64,000 nucleotides of DNA, from positions 13,667,904 to 13,731,903 of the forward strand of contig OZ038436.1 of assembly GCA_964036275.1 (NCBI GenBank), in the 5' to 3' direction. This DNA is from Litoditis marina (lineage: Eukaryota > Nematoda > Chromadorea > Rhabditida > Rhabditidae). Under the pieces are notes generated by a model. That model was given only the letters and a program-made list of their open reading frames with translations. It searched no databases and was not told where the DNA came from. Below are positions 43,501 to 55,151 of the stretch, piece by piece (the stretch's first letter is position 1; every line of letters starts with the position of its first letter). Made by a program: the position numbers and the translations under genes.

Positions 43501-45391
43501 TTTCACAGCTGTAATCGGGAAACTTTCGCGGGCAAACAAATTGAGATTCTGTTTTGACATGGTAGTCAAAATACACATCAAAGGAGGCAGTAATAATTAG
43601 TTGGAACAGGGAGATCGGTTGAAAGAGAGAAAAAGAGAGAGGATGGAGAGAGGGAGGAGAGCAAAAGCACGAGCAAGAGCGAGAGCGAGAAAAGTCACAA
43701 ATTCATTTGGAAATATGTCAAGAGGTCAGGAAACAAAATAACTGACGTTTATGATACTAAAACATTAGGATACTTATTGAAGCATAACTGAAAGGATCTA
43801 AACAGAAACAAAAATAGATTTTCAAGCGTTTCAAGTGATTTCTTTTGTTATATGTGGTTATAACTCACACTCGTTCAAGCATAGATTGTAGAAGAATTTG
43901 GCCTTTCCGATGGCACTGATCTCATGCTCCATTGATTCCTCTCCGTCCTTGTCTTCCAGAAGTTCTGAATATTGAAAGATTAGAAAACACAAACAGTAAG
44001 ATAATAATTATACATGTATGTTAACATTAACAATATCCCCCATAGACCGTTTAAGATTACATGTGAAAGAAAATGATCACTCATGTTACTCTCCTTTTAT
44101 TAGGACACTTTTCTCCGTTTGTACGTCTGTCTATTTCTTGGACTGTACAAATTTCTGTGTATAATTTATGAAGAACACCATTCGGGACAAATATTGAAAT
44201 ATGTTCGATTAATGTTTTTGGGTCTTCAAACCTTTCAACGCGAACTCGAGGTCTTGTCCGAGGTTTTCGAAATTCGATACACTTGGAGCATCGTCGGGTA
44301 TGGGATGACCCTACAATGACATGTATTCGAGAAAATATTAACAACAATTAGTTGAAAACAAAGATAGCGAGATCACGACCTTTACGCAAAATGGAAACAA
44401 TGTGGGATCTTTTTCTGCTGTGTAAATGTAACTTGAACTTGCTAGTAGTCCTTCGTTGAAAAGCCGTGTCGTTACCGAACGTTTCTCAACCGGTTTGCGG
44501 TGTTCTATACTGTAGGTGTGGTCTAGAATCCGCAAAACGAGAAAAATCCGATTTGTTGTTTTTGTAACAATCAATAAAACAGATTAAGGGTACTTGCCTT
44601 AATCCAAAGACCGCAAGCGTATTCATAGAAGTCGTCGCAAGGATCAATAGAAGAGTTCATTGACGACAAAATTACAGATGCTGTAAATATTGATTTTTCA
44701 ACTATCAGTTCTATATTTCCAACCAATATTTAGCCTATTCTACCTTCCTTAGTTGATTCGCAGCTTTTTCATATCTACAAATTTGTATTTTTTAAAAATA
44801 ACTAATATCAAATTTGCTCAGTGTTCGTCCCACAAGTTTTTTGGTTCTCCGTTTTCTAGTAGTGTCAGATGTGTTGTCAATCCTAGTTGTTCTATCCTCT
44901 ATCGAATTAGCCTCAGGGCATAACTCAATTGGTGGGGAATCATGCTATATCTCACACATCCACGTTCCTTACTGACAACAAAGAACAAGAGAGAGGTCGT
45001 TTGAAATATCCTAATCCATAAGTTGGTTTCTTTTTCGGTGGAACATTTTTGATTGACGTTTATGAAACACATGGGAGATTTTTGTTATTTTGCCTTTTTG
45101 AGTTCCAATTCAAAATGCACCCCGTGATAGAAATGGTCAATCAGAAGATTAGGATTCACGTGATTAAAGACCTAATAACATGATCAACTGTTTATAAATG
45201 TAGTTCCGTCCAGAATCTGATATTTATCTATACTTTTCTTAAAACTAACCAGTTCGTATACATCCGGGCGTCAAACATACATCCTCCGTTCTGCTATCGA
45301 TATACAAATATAATAAGCCAATAAACAAAATTAGAGATAGGAGGAAGAATATAGTTGCCAGGACGGCAAAAGTACGTTCCCGGGCCGGCAT
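33964..45391 (-). CDS. Neprilysin-type M13 zinc metallopeptidase
   Basis: Type II membrane ectopeptidase that cleaves small peptides outside the cell. More than 20 short exons join to roughly 730 residues, close to mammalian neprilysin (about 750). Exon 1 (45250-45391) gives a short cytoplasmic tail and one membrane anchor ([10 protein letters not shown] then [20 protein letters not shown]). The ectodomain starts with CLTPGC and [16 protein letters not shown]. The catalytic part has [11 protein letters not shown] (substrate-binding Asn-Ala-Phe), [14 protein letters not shown] (the zinc motif HExxH at about 35740-35800), [14 protein letters not shown] (third zinc-ligand glutamate), FFLNYAQIWCGT and HSPGPIRV, ending in NPKNKCRVW, the canonical C-terminus. 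All catalytic landmarks are intact. The intron after YACGLWIK begins GCAAGT, a GC-AG intron. The donor at 38577 carries a transposon insertion. Which neprilysin or ECE paralogue this is cannot be decided, nor can its natural peptide substrate. Confidence 0.95.
34457..34514. repeat. (TA)n microsatellite
   Basis: About 58 bp of perfect TA repeats, in the neprilysin intron and within about 45 bp of the acceptor of the IWCGT exon (34345-34412). Confidence 0.97.
37243..37300. repeat. Snap-back element, TGTAGTTTGATC family
   Basis: Left ATGTAGTTTGATCATAC, right AGCGGGATCAAACTACAG; neprilysin intron. Confidence 0.78.
38187..38570 (+). mobile_element. Full-length C/G-run MITE-like element (384 bp) with 8-bp target duplication on a splice donor
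   Basis: Starts GGGAACATTGAC and ends GTCAATGTTCCC-like CTTCAATTTTCCC, i.e. terminal inverted repeats of the form GGGAAnATTGA. It is flanked by perfect direct repeats AAATTACC (38179-38186 and 38571-38578). The interior alternates C-runs and G-runs with AT-rich words. A second complete copy in reverse orientation with its own 8-bp duplication lies at 61127-61495, and a left-truncated one at 27351-27646. The 8-bp duplication suggests mobilisation by a hAT-like transposase, but the termini do not match the usual hAT CAGxG start. No coding capacity, so non-autonomous. Confidence 0.93.
40783..40906. repeat. Palindromic E-box MITE-like element, copy 2
   Basis: Contains TTAGTCAATTGCATAGTCAC, ACGTGAAACATGTT, centre GACAAAGTGCACGATTCC, then CTAACTTTACGTGACTATTC and AGTATAG. 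More than 80% alike by eye to copy 1 at 6195-6345. Neprilysin intron. Confidence 0.82.
41159..41347 (-). repeat. tRNA-like (SINE-like) repeat, copy B, beginning at a 5' splice site
   Basis: On the minus strand it starts right at the donor of the neprilysin exon ending ...AYLTLI with GTATAGTCGTCGCCAACGG, then GGGTACTGTATATCTCACTT, then tRNA-like sequence with GCACAGTGCTTAGCGGCCTG and the B-box-like GGTTCAATTCC. It ends near TTGGCAC. It is colinear with copy A at 12376-12561. Both lie in introns of unrelated genes and both have the element's first bases serving as the splice donor. Confidence 0.72.
42899..43003. repeat. Palindromic E-box MITE-like element, copy 3 (reverse orientation)
   Basis: Reads as the reverse complement of copies 1 and 2: AATGAGGCATCGTACACGTG, CATTGCACATTTCTGAGTTC, TGCTGTGTTCAACATGTTGT, ACGTGACTATGCAATTGA. 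In a neprilysin intron. Confidence 0.75.
43618..43692. repeat. Purine-rich GA/GAGC tract
   Basis: Imperfect GAGAGA and GAGCGAGA repeats in a neprilysin intron. Confidence 0.85.
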
Positions 45392-45567
45392 GGTAGTAGC
45401 CTTGGAAGTGGCCAGAGTTTGCCCGATTTGGGCTGGGCCCGAACTAGGAATAGGTCAAGGGTTTGGGACAATCAACGTCGGAGCGATCCTAGCACGATTA
45501 GCAATACAGTATGACGCAGACCTGAATAAAGGAACTATAATCTTTAAATCTTTACTATAATCTTTAT

Positions 45568-45641
45568 TGTTGTTTGATCTCGAAAATCACAATAACTTGA
45601 TAATTTCGACGGAGAGCAGCGGGATCAAACTACAATCACAG
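45568..45641. repeat. Snap-back element, TGTAGTTTGATC family
   Basis: Left TTGTTGTTTGATCTCG, right AGCGGGATCAAACTACAATC followed by ACAGCGGG. It lies about 180 bp upstream of the neprilysin start codon, so in its promoter region. Confidence 0.75.
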
Positions 45642-45715
45642 CGGGTTCGGGGAACCAACACCGTATAGACCTGCTCCGGGCAAATCGAACACTATACTCG
45701 AGGAAAACTGAATAA

Positions 45716-45832
45716 TCACGTAAAGTTAGCATTCTGGTGAAGAATCGTGCACTTTGTCAATAAACGTTTCTGAGTTCTGCTGTGTATAACATGTTTCGTG
45801 CGTGACTGTGCATTTGACTAACAGTATATACG
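45716..45832. repeat. Palindromic E-box MITE-like element, copy 4 (reverse orientation)
   Basis: Contains CACGTAAAGTTAGCATTCTG, AATCGTGCACTTTGTCAA, CTGAGTTCTGCTGTGTATAA, CATGTTTCGTGCGTGAC and ends in TGACTAACAGTATA. In the neprilysin upstream region. Confidence 0.78.
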
Positions 45833-47740
45833 TGAGAAGAGTCAGAAAGGGTCAAGAACGATCAAAGATCCCGACACGATTAGCAATACAGTATGACGCA
45901 CTCCGGAAGAAAAGAACTAATCTGGGAGTATGTTTGGTTGAGAACCAGATGTAGCAGCAGAAAAAGGGTACATGTGCTGAAAGGGCAACTGCTCGGCAAA
46001 ATGATTGTTTTTCGAGGGAGGTCAATGTGATCCAACACAGAAACTGAGAACAATTCACTCATTGACAATTTTTCGACCACTTTCGAGTAACTGTGTAGAG
46101 GATGGTGAATCAAGCTCTATTTCTCTAGTTTTTCAGTTTCGAGTTGGACTTGACGCGAAAAATAGAGTAGAGTTTCGAGTTCGAGTGATACAACCCTATT
46201 ATCTACTACCATAGTAGGTGCATAGTGAAATGCATTGGTGAGACACACAATATAGTTATTGGTTATGAAACTGAAGCAAAAATATTCCTTTCAACTGATT
46301 CACTAAGGCTCAAGAACAATAAATAGCTTGCGAACGAGTCTAACATGAGGTTTGACAATGTTAGAGATAACTTTAAAGCAACTAAACAACATTTAAAATC
46401 AGTTAACTCTGATTCAATCATGTTTCAACTATGGGTAGTTAATACTGAGTTCGAGATCAGAACAGAAAATATGTGGACAGTTGCATGTCTATTCTGCAAA
46501 GCAATGAGATAATGCGAAGCATAAAATATCGGTACCCAGACTTTATAATGCACATAACTTATAAGTTGTAGAAAGATGAACATTACCGGAACAAACGCAT
46601 AATTAACAATATAATAGGAATTCAGCTGTTTTTTCACCAAATTAGGTTCAGATTTCGAGACAAAAGCGAACCTAGTTGAGGCTGCCAGTAACAGAATTAT
46701 GCTCAATCACTCCTTGGACCAGCCCAAGCGCTGATTGTGAATTGTTTTGAGACAGAAAGAGTAGATAAAACACGAGAATCAGAAAACACTTTATAATACA
46801 TATTATTGATTACAGTATGCATACTATGCTATACCGTCTCAACTTCGAAAAGTATCAACTGGTATGGCTATGGCGAGAGGGGCAAAGAACATGAAAAGTT
46901 TTCGGGAAAAAGTTCTTCGAAACCAAATTAACTGGGTTTCGAATTTGGTGGAAGAAATTAATCGATATTGTTAGATCGGTGGCTGGCTAATGGAAAGCAG
47001 TGTAAGAGGCGGAGGAACAAGTGATGATGGGGGGATACATCTAACGAGGTAGATCAAATTCCACTGATTAGACCGACTAATTACAATCACATATGGCCGA
47101 CCGGACACAACATCTGGTCGTATTTTAGATCTGCCGAACGAACTTACACAAATACACATGTCATCCGAGACTTTGTTATGCTTTACAACTTAATGTCTAC
47201 GAAAGAACAAGTAATAAAGAAATATCGTGTACTAATACACGATCGGAACGTATTTGAAAACATCACCGACTAATACTTTGCTATCCTCTCAGTATAAATA
47301 TACAAAATAACAATTCAAAAACCAAAACGATACATGTTCAAAATCGCCAGCCACGTCAGCAGTTGTTTGTGGATAAAAAAGAAATCATCCCATATTTGGG
47401 CTTCTCGCTTTTCACAAATTTCTCAACTTTTCACATATGACCGAGGTTTTCCGAGGTTTTATTCCAGTTTTTTTGTCGTAAAATAAAAACTAACATGCGT
47501 GAAACGTTAATTACCATCAATGGGAAAGTTATTAGTTTGGTTGCTAATCATCATTGACATACGTTTAGGCTCTACTTCTCTCTTCTACATTTTGTATAAA
47601 GAGTAAGGTTAAATGATTGAGAAGACTTCGTTAGATCGAAGTTTTTCCCTCCCTTTGCGATGAAGAAAACTTTTCTTGGTCGCAAAAGTTCTCCTGCTTT
47701 AATCAAGGAAAAGGAAATGGAAGTCCTAAGGGAAGATGAA

Positions 47741-47824
47741 TTGTGTGTGTGAGAGAGAAAGAGAGAGACAGAGAGAAATAGAGAGAGAAGCAGAGAGAGA
47801 GAAGGAGAGAAGGAGAGAGAGAGA
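47741..47824. repeat. GA-rich microsatellite
   Basis: Imperfect GAGAGA repeats with AAA and GCA interruptions in the intergenic spacer. Confidence 0.92.
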
Positions 47825-48039
47825 TACTCCTGGTTTTATTCAAGTTAACGCTTACAGTCACTTTGCTAGTGTTCCAAATGGAAGTTCTATATTATGATGT
47901 GCGTGAGGGGTTAATAATGGAAGTGTTTGGGGGCATTCTCAAGGGCTCAGTTTACGAGATTGTTAAAGGACCGCGAGCACAACTATAGTCAAATGAATAG
48001 TCACCTCGAGTCGTGGAAAACGGCTATATTGAAAGGCCG

Positions 48040-48109
48040 TTGTAGTTTGATCGCCGTTCACGTCACAATTTACAAGTTTCATGCAAAGGGCTCAAACAAC
48101 AAACACCGT
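48040..48109. repeat. Snap-back element, TGTAGTTTGATC family
   Basis: Left GTTGTAGTTTGATCGCC, right GGGCTCAAACAACAAACACC; diverged right terminus. Confidence 0.55.
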
Positions 48110-48955
48110 AAAGGCTTGTTTAGGAAAGAGGCAACGGCTACAAGAGTAATCTACCTCATAGTTATGGCATAATTTCTGACCTTGATAGTGTTTTTTCAAA
48201 TAGTGTAGTTGTCTGCGTCTCTGAGTTTTGCAAACTCTCAAACACTCTGACACCACTGAACTCGGTTCTATCAGCACTCTCAGTAATCCGTATACGGTCC
48301 GGAACACAGCAGAATATAGAAACGTACCAAGTGCGCAATGCCTGGTGTTTTATTCACGTTTCACGTAAAATTCTATTAACGTGGTTCAATCAGACTCAAA
48401 TGAACAAGAAATTCCCCATTACTATTTGTATATAAAATGTCGTTTCTCTTTCTGTAAAATAACCGCGTCGGGCTCTTCATTGGTTTTACTAAGCCATCTC
48501 ATATAAACATAAGCCCTCTACGTAATTGAAGAAAAACCACAAAGAACGCTGACGGCCGATCATTTTTCCTGTAAGTCCAGGATGGAAATATAATTAGCAC
48601 ACACACTATTGAGAGAAAAACAGAAAGCAGTTCCAAGTTTTTTTATGTGGTTTCTTGAGTAGAAGCATTCACGGTTTTTACACTTTTTTCTACTTCTATT
48701 CAAGGTTGTGAATAAATTCATGAAATCGTTTATAGCTATCACGTTCTCACAACAAACATAATCAGGCTAAAAAAAATAATTTAATGTGAATAGATGGTTT
48801 CATACCCTAATTACGTAAATGGATATGAAAGTATCGAATGGGTGGGGGGAAGACACGGGACTTGAACTTGCTGTGACAGCTGTTAGGCTGGCCCACAAAA
48901 CACAATTAAACCAGGTATGCTCTGGTGTATAGAGTGCTATTTCGCTTCAGTTCGC

Positions 48956-49031
48956 TGTGTTTGTAGTTTTTTCTTGTCACTTTTCGGTCGAACTTCGGAA
49001 CATATCGCGTGAATTGAGACTGAACTACAAC
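48956..49031. repeat. Snap-back element, TGTAGTTTG family
   Basis: Left GCTGTGTTTGTAGTTTTTTC, right GACTGAACTACAACGGGG. Confidence 0.6.
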
Positions 49032-50000
49032 GGGGATTCGGACACAGCCTATATTCCACTGTCACTCACTCGTCTACTTCTACAATATGTAAATGAGGGG
49101 AAATCACAGAGATAATGCCGAGGAATTTCCATTGAAAAACTAACCGTTTACAAAGGGAACGTCTGGTCAACTTTCCACAAGCCAACAACACCTTCACACA
49201 ACACGCAGTGATACGGGAGAAAAATAAAGCTTGTATTGTATTGTAAGTGAAAAAATAAAATTCGAGCAACGGTTCACATCTCTGTGCCTAATTAGAATAT
49301 GCAGCCGGAGAATCGTTTTATATATTATATCAGCCTTCTATGGAGCACCCTCATCAGGGAGTAACGGAAAATTCTAAAAACACAGCACACTTTGTAATCT
49401 CTAATTGCTGCTAGTTTTTTGAACATTTGATCTACATAAACATTTGGGGTCGGGCGATTGGTCTGAGTATGCTGAGCTCTGCTAGCGGGCATTTCTGTTT
49501 TCCCATGGAGTTATGATGTACTTCGCACTGCTCCTCGACAAATCCTCATGACGAAGCGGGCTTTCGGTTTGAAAAAAAACTTGTATATTATTGAATAACA
49601 GGTTAGAATAAATTATATATTTGAATATCTAATTTGCAAAACAACATTATTCAATGAGGATACTCCTATGCTTGCGACGCTCGTTAAAAAAAGACCTGTA
49701 AAGAGTTTAAACGGACAAACCTCGTTTCTACTTGATGCAAAACGTGTACACTACAACTGAAGTACACTATAGGCGTCGCTCCATAGAAAAAACCGAAAGA
49801 CATGATGTATCTTGCTCTGTTCTGGTTTGTGTTTGTAGTTTGCTGCCATAGTGTTTCGAAACAAGTTCGGGATTTCTGCTGTAAATGGTCTACCTACAAA
49901 TCAGTAGTTCCCTACTCTGCTTCTTCCGCAACACTGCATTTTTTGTAAGTTTCTAATGGTCGAAGGAACCAAATGGATAAACGAACACTGTATAAACTAG

Positions 50001-50006
50001 TTTATT
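50001..50006 (-). terminator. Candidate poly(A) signal for the GPCR gene
   Basis: TTTATT on the plus strand (AATAAA on the minus strand), about 200 nt past the GPCR stop codon at 50206-50208. The spacing is reasonable, but the hexamer is common in AT-rich DNA. Confidence 0.35.
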
Positions 50007-50205
50007 ATTAAAACCGTCTAGAAATATGGTTTACATAAATATACAGTAAAATAAGGGACGGTTATAGTCAATCTCACGCACTTGTAACCGTCTACAGTGA
50101 CCGCTTTCAAACTTTGGTAATATGTTTTATATCAGAACATTGCCGTGTATAAATTATAAATGCTCCTTTGAATGTTTGCAGCATACTGTAGAAGATTATC
50201 GTGAT

Positions 50206-53200
50206 CTATAACAATGTGTGTGATTCGGGCACCTTGGCCCCGGCAGTTCCTACCCACAGCAATTTGGGCGTCTTTTCACGGGAGCTGCACATAATCTGCA
50301 ATGAATACTCATTAGATGCAGTCAAATTTATACGAAAATATTGTCTTCCCCCGTCCGCCAATCGATATTTCAGGAAATAGACACAAGGAACTGGCTGCAG
50401 TGGTCATTGACCACTAAAAGTTATTTGAAAAAGTGTTATTTAGATAAATATATAATACACTGTGTAGGGTTCGCTTAAACAACAGCGTGTGAGTACTGTA
50501 TATCTCGCTTTGAACCGTGTTTGTAGTTTGCTCCCGTAGATAGTGTCACTACGTACAGTGATCTTGAAAGCCTCCGATATTTGTGTCCTATTTAGAATCC
50601 TCCCTACTGTCCGACCTCAACCTACGTCCCCTCCAGGGTACACAACATTTCTGCTCATATATCCACCGGCGGGATAAATAGTAAATACCAAACCCTTCAT
50701 CCCCTCTCTTCAACCTATAGGGTTAACCTACCTAAAAATAGACCAGTACGGTGTACGTTGCCCTAACCCGCTGTGTTTGTAGTCTAACGCCTTTTCTTTT
50801 CAATCGAAATACAATCATCGCGGCGTGTTCGTGATGAAACTACAACGGATATTTGGCCCCCTTCTATACCTCTTTGAGAGTTCTCCGGAAACTGGCCCCA
50901 AATATGAGATAGCAGAAGAAGTTGGCGGTTCCGTTGATGACAACTAGTAGATTGGACAGGTCCACGAAGTAGACTAGCATGTGCTGAAAAATATAGGATT
51001 GTGGTACAAATGTGATGATTTTCACATTTAAGCGTGTTTTCGTAACCAAAAACAGTTTATGTTAACGAAAAACCGGTTAAATATAAAATTGGCCACAAAT
51101 GTGCTATCATCCCGTTGAAAAAGGTGGTTAATTTACGCAAACCTACAGTTTTTGCGACTATAGTGATGATTTTTCTGAAATTAAAAGTTGGTTTCCTATA
51201 TTTGTTTGCTGTGTACATGTTAAAATGGAGAAATCTTACAAAAACGTAGAACACAGCAACGGAGCCACACAATAAGGTCAAAGAACAAGAAAATTTCATT
51301 TTCATTGATTGAGTTTGTTCACTAACCGGGTTGTTTAGGATAATCTCCATAAAGTTGACCATTAGCGCGGTGAAGTTGCAGAAAATGAAGAAAAATACGA
51401 CGAGAATGAGACTCATGGTGTCCGATTCTTCTGAAACATTGCTCTCAAATACAAAAACTTCAAAAATGCAAGAGCTAATTTATACAAAAAAAACTCAATA
51501 CTTTCTCATTGTAATCAATCAATAGAACAAGTAGGGTTTTCGTTGAGATGTGCTCTTGCTCACGTTTTGTAATTTGGGGGAACGACCGCACATATATTGT
51601 TTTTATTCATTTGAAGAAAAACGGTCAGGAAATTTCCTTTGAGCCCTTCCAAGGTCTCAATGTAAATGCTCAGAAAGCTCCTTTCCAATCGGCAAGCCAC
51701 ATTTGTAGCGGCCTTGACGAGTAAGTGTCCAGGTCCAAGAGACGCTGACTGTCTCAGCCCGTCTGGGGCCTCATTGACCTGCGTGTTCTCTCGCTTTTGT
51801 AGCTTGCATAATCGCAGAAAATTGGCGCGAATGTTTGTGAGTGGCGACCACTATACCTCCGGGTGTTCCTTTTGTGACTACAGTGTACACAACACATATG
51901 TTGAGTAGAATGAGTAGAGTCAGGGGCCCGATGGCCAGAAAAGTTGTGTACATGTAGGTGTAGTAGATGGCATAGTACGCAGGATCGAGACGAATGTCTA
52001 AAAATCATTCTTTAGTATAAACGCTTTTTGAAGTCATAATACGCTCTGAAACATACACTTTATCGATTCTATGTTCAACTTTTCTCACTCATGTAGAAAA
52101 TGTAGAACTAGCAGGCAAGAATTGCATTGTTATTAGTTGTGGTGTAATTGTAGTTCGCTGCCACGTTTAGCACAATTTCAATGTGTATGAATGATAAAAT
52201 CATATGCTGAAATTCCTACTGAAAAAAAACCTGAAACTTGAGTTGGGTTTAGTACGCCTCTAGGATGACAGAAACTAACCTGTGGGACATATTTGTGCAC
52301 TGAGTTTACCATCGTTTCCTATACATGGAACCTGGAATTCAGAAAAATTAGATCTCAGTACGGTTGAAAAGACGAGAAATTCTATTCGTCTTCCTGGGGT
52401 CCTGTAGTAAACGGAACGGATCACGCAGATCAAATGAGAGGTATCTTGTTACCTTTTCGAGTTCGAAAAAGTGTGGAACATTGTAGACCATACAGAATAT
52501 CATGATGCATGTGCAGGTCACCTTGGCTCTCCTGGAAGTAAACATAACATAAATCAAAGACATAAACCTCAGTTGGTTTCTGTAACATTAACCAACCGAG
52601 TTTCCCCCAATCATTTCCGAAGGCACATTCGCGTCAAGGAACAGCTACAACGCTAATATAACGTTGTTCTTCTCTTTATCTGTGCTTCCTTTGATCTGGA
52701 CCCTTACTATACTGCAATCACCACGCCCATCTACCTACGATGAGGTTCTGACTGATTCATCATGGATTTTCTTTCGGAAAGTAGTTTCCTTCAAGACAGT
52801 GTACACATATTTTGAATTCTCTGTGTTTTCAGTTATACAGCAATAATCACAATAGCAAAGATGCGTATTGATTACTTCGGGGTGCAGTATAGTTGTCTGA
52901 CGGATTCGGGAAGTACGACGGTAATGAAGCAGTCGACAGCCGCCGCCACACAAAAGTATACAGAAGAAGTTTGGAACACGGCGGCGATGGGGAATATGAT
53001 AGGGGCGCCCATCACGTACATCCACGCCAGTGCTGAAAATGAAACTACAAGATGTGGGAAAGAAAAGGGTAAAGTTAAGATTATATCATTGTTATTCAAT
53101 GAATCGTGAGCTCCATACTATTGATATTGGATAGTCCTCTGCCCCAGAACTGAAAGTTCACAGAACTCTCGAGCACTCCTCGTTGCTCTGCGTCCTTTTT

Positions 53201-54414
53201 ACCAACACTCTCTTTTCAGCCACCCGAAGCTATTCGAGCCTGTCGTGATTTCGGCCAGTTCGTAGTATGCTCAAACTTGCAGATCATTGTTTTCCAAAAA
53301 GTTTCTCAAGATTTTCTGGTTGTGTATTCAAATGAGCGTACGGTTGAAAACGTTGACTGGCAGTTTACTAGACAGTCAACGAGCGTGTGAACAGTACTAT
53401 ATTCTGGTCTGATTACATATACCGTACTCGGATAGTTGTGGTGTCTCCATGCTTCTAGCACAAATAAAAACATGGCTGATAATATTAAGAAGAAGTCCGA
53501 CATAGCGAGAGCCGCCAGGTAGATCGGGGTAGAGTGAATCTGGAAGTTGTGGTGGTTTGTGTCCGTAAAGTGTAATCAGCATAAAAATCGAACCAAATTT
53601 CACTTACCTATTCTATTCTACAAAACCTGATAAATTATGCATCAAATTCTGATTCAGTTCATAGAGTTTCCAGCATGCAATTTCTCAAACTAGAACTCAG
53701 ATAGAATCACCCCTAGAGTTTTCCTAGAGCTTCCCCGGCATAATAACAACAATAAATATGCTATTATTAACGTTCTGAATATTTATAATGTTGTATAAAA
53801 CTGACCCGTTGCTCCTTGTGTAGATATACTCTGACCACCAGATAGTTCCCGATCAGCCCAATGAACCCGACCACAGCCAACACCACGCCCGAGACCGCCA
53901 GATTGTAAGTCTGAGCAGAAGTTATTTATTTATTTATCATCTATTTCCGAAAAAAGGCACAAACAAATCTAAAAAAACACGCCTATCTTATAAAAATAAA
54001 GACACGGAACCAATATTAGGTTTGTTCTAGTGGGATGAACCATGAGAAATTATTGTAGCCGGTAGCCCACACCTGATTCAACACGTGTGGTTACTAATCT
54101 CCTAAATTCTAAACCTGGTCAACCTGAAGTTCGATTTCAAACGACATGTCAGTTGAATGTGCGTGAGTTCGAGATATAGGTCAAGTTTTTTTTTATAAAT
54201 CAAGTCTATACGGTGTGTGTTGCCGTATCCCGCTGTGTTTGTAGTTTGATGCCGTTGTTTTCAGATTGAACTCATGAGCAATGGTGTGTTCGGGAATCAA
54301 ACTATAGCTATGATCTATTCACTCCCTTCAAGCAAGTTTTACCTGATATTCTGGGTCAGTGGATCCGAGACACGCATTGCAGAACATCATTTCCGGAACC
54401 AACACTTCTCCCAT
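50206..54414 (-). CDS. FMRFamide-receptor-like rhodopsin-class GPCR
   Basis: Seven-transmembrane receptor, about 375 residues, ten exons: about 54343-54414, 53805-53913, 53425-53540, 52873-53033, 52455-52533, 52280-52333, 51779-51997, 51326-51431, 50868-50981 and 50206-50298. TM1 is GLIGNYLVVRVYL with the conserved GN. TM2 has LAALAMSDFF with the conserved D. TM3 is QTSSVYFCVAAAV, TM5 starts YYAIYYTYMYTTFLAIGPL, and TM6 is LVVFFFIFCNFTALMVNFME, typical of FMRFamide receptors. TM7 is LVVINGTANFFCYLIFG, in place of NPxxY. The third intracellular loop depends on the donor used: GTCAAT at 51778 gives a basic loop ending ATKAREHAEESDT and is preferred; a nearer in-phase donor, GTATAG, would shorten it. 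The TM3 end reads VDCFIT where D/E-R-Y/W is expected, so the G-protein-contact arginine is a cysteine. Ligand is inferred only from family. Confidence 0.88.
50770..50846. repeat. Snap-back element, TGTAGTTTG family
   Basis: Left GCTGTGTTTGTAGTCTAACG, right GATGAAACTACAACGGAT. It ends about 20 bp from the donor of the GPCR TM7 exon. The outer flank has ACGGTGT, also seen at other copies. Confidence 0.65.
54232..54306. repeat. Snap-back element, TGTAGTTTG family
   Basis: Left GCTGTGTTTGTAGTTTGATG, right GGGAATCAAACTATAGC. It lies in the first intron of the GPCR. A further outer flank CTATACGGTGTGTGTTGCC resembles the outer flanks of the copies at 15.6 and 50.7 kb, so the element may be longer than the core. 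Confidence 0.7.
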
Positions 54415-55148
54415 TGTTCCAGTTTATTATTCTAAATGAAAAGGAGATGTAAACTGGAATCTAGATTATTTGTGGACTATTTTATTTCACAAAAAGCATT
54501 ATTCGATTGTTGATTGGTTGGGATGAACCAACAATGCGCGAGATCGCTCATCAACACGGGTGTCAATAGCTCTGGCAAACGTGCGCTAATGCTACCGTAA
54601 CCCGAATGTTTTCTTCCTTTAAAACTCAAGTGGACCGACGAACCGAGATTTTTAAATAATTTAAAAAGGTTTCTCTTATTTTTAATCAGATGTGCTTTAA
54701 GTGTAGTAGTTTTTGCCTAGATTAATTGTTGTTCTATCAATATGTGATCATGCTCTTCTTGGTCTAAGAACTAATAAGCGATGGGCGATCCAGCATTCTT
54801 CAAATATTGAAGAAGTCTATCAAGTTTGATTTGGGATTTTTTCTACTTGTTTAGTGAGTGAGGGCTTAACTGTTGACGATGTTTTTAATCTCTTTATCTA
54901 TGTTCTCAATATTAAATTCAGGTTTTGTCAAATGTAAATCATATTCTTTTTTTCAACTGAAACAAAAGCAAAATTTTCTTCTTTTCCATTGTTCATGTTC
55001 TGAGTATTCTTATTATAATTATTTTGTCTCGGTCTGCGTTCGTTTTCTCTGAACTCTTCTGAAAAGTAACGAAAACGCTCAAGTGTGCAATGTTGAATGT
55101 GGCGATTTTTGCTCGCTGAAGTAGTTTAAATATTGTTTGTTCGCTCTG
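54415..55148. other. Upstream region of the GPCR
   Basis: About 730 bp of AT-rich sequence between the GPCR start codon and the PIF/Harbinger-like element. No exon recognised; expected to hold the GPCR 5' UTR and promoter. Confidence 0.45.
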
Positions 55149-55151
55149 TAA

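Larger units (their letters stand above)
45392..50000. other. Spacer between neprilysin and the GPCR
   Basis: About 4.6 kb with no recognisable exon on either strand; ORFs up to 93 codons show no family motif or splice structure. It contains the neprilysin promoter and several repeats: snap-back elements at 45568-45641, 48040-48109 and 48956-49031, an E-box palindrome at 45716-45832 and a GA tract at 47741-47824. A tRNA-3'-half-like stretch at about 48840-48890 (AAGTTCAAGTCCCGTGTC on the minus strand) looks like a degenerate SINE. Confidence 0.5.

Noticed and set aside
51779..51870. A fourth intron starting GTATAGTxGTCGCC as evidence for a repeat-borne donor
   Set aside because: The sequence after it stays open and encodes a typical third intracellular loop, so GTATAG there is more likely coding than a true donor.
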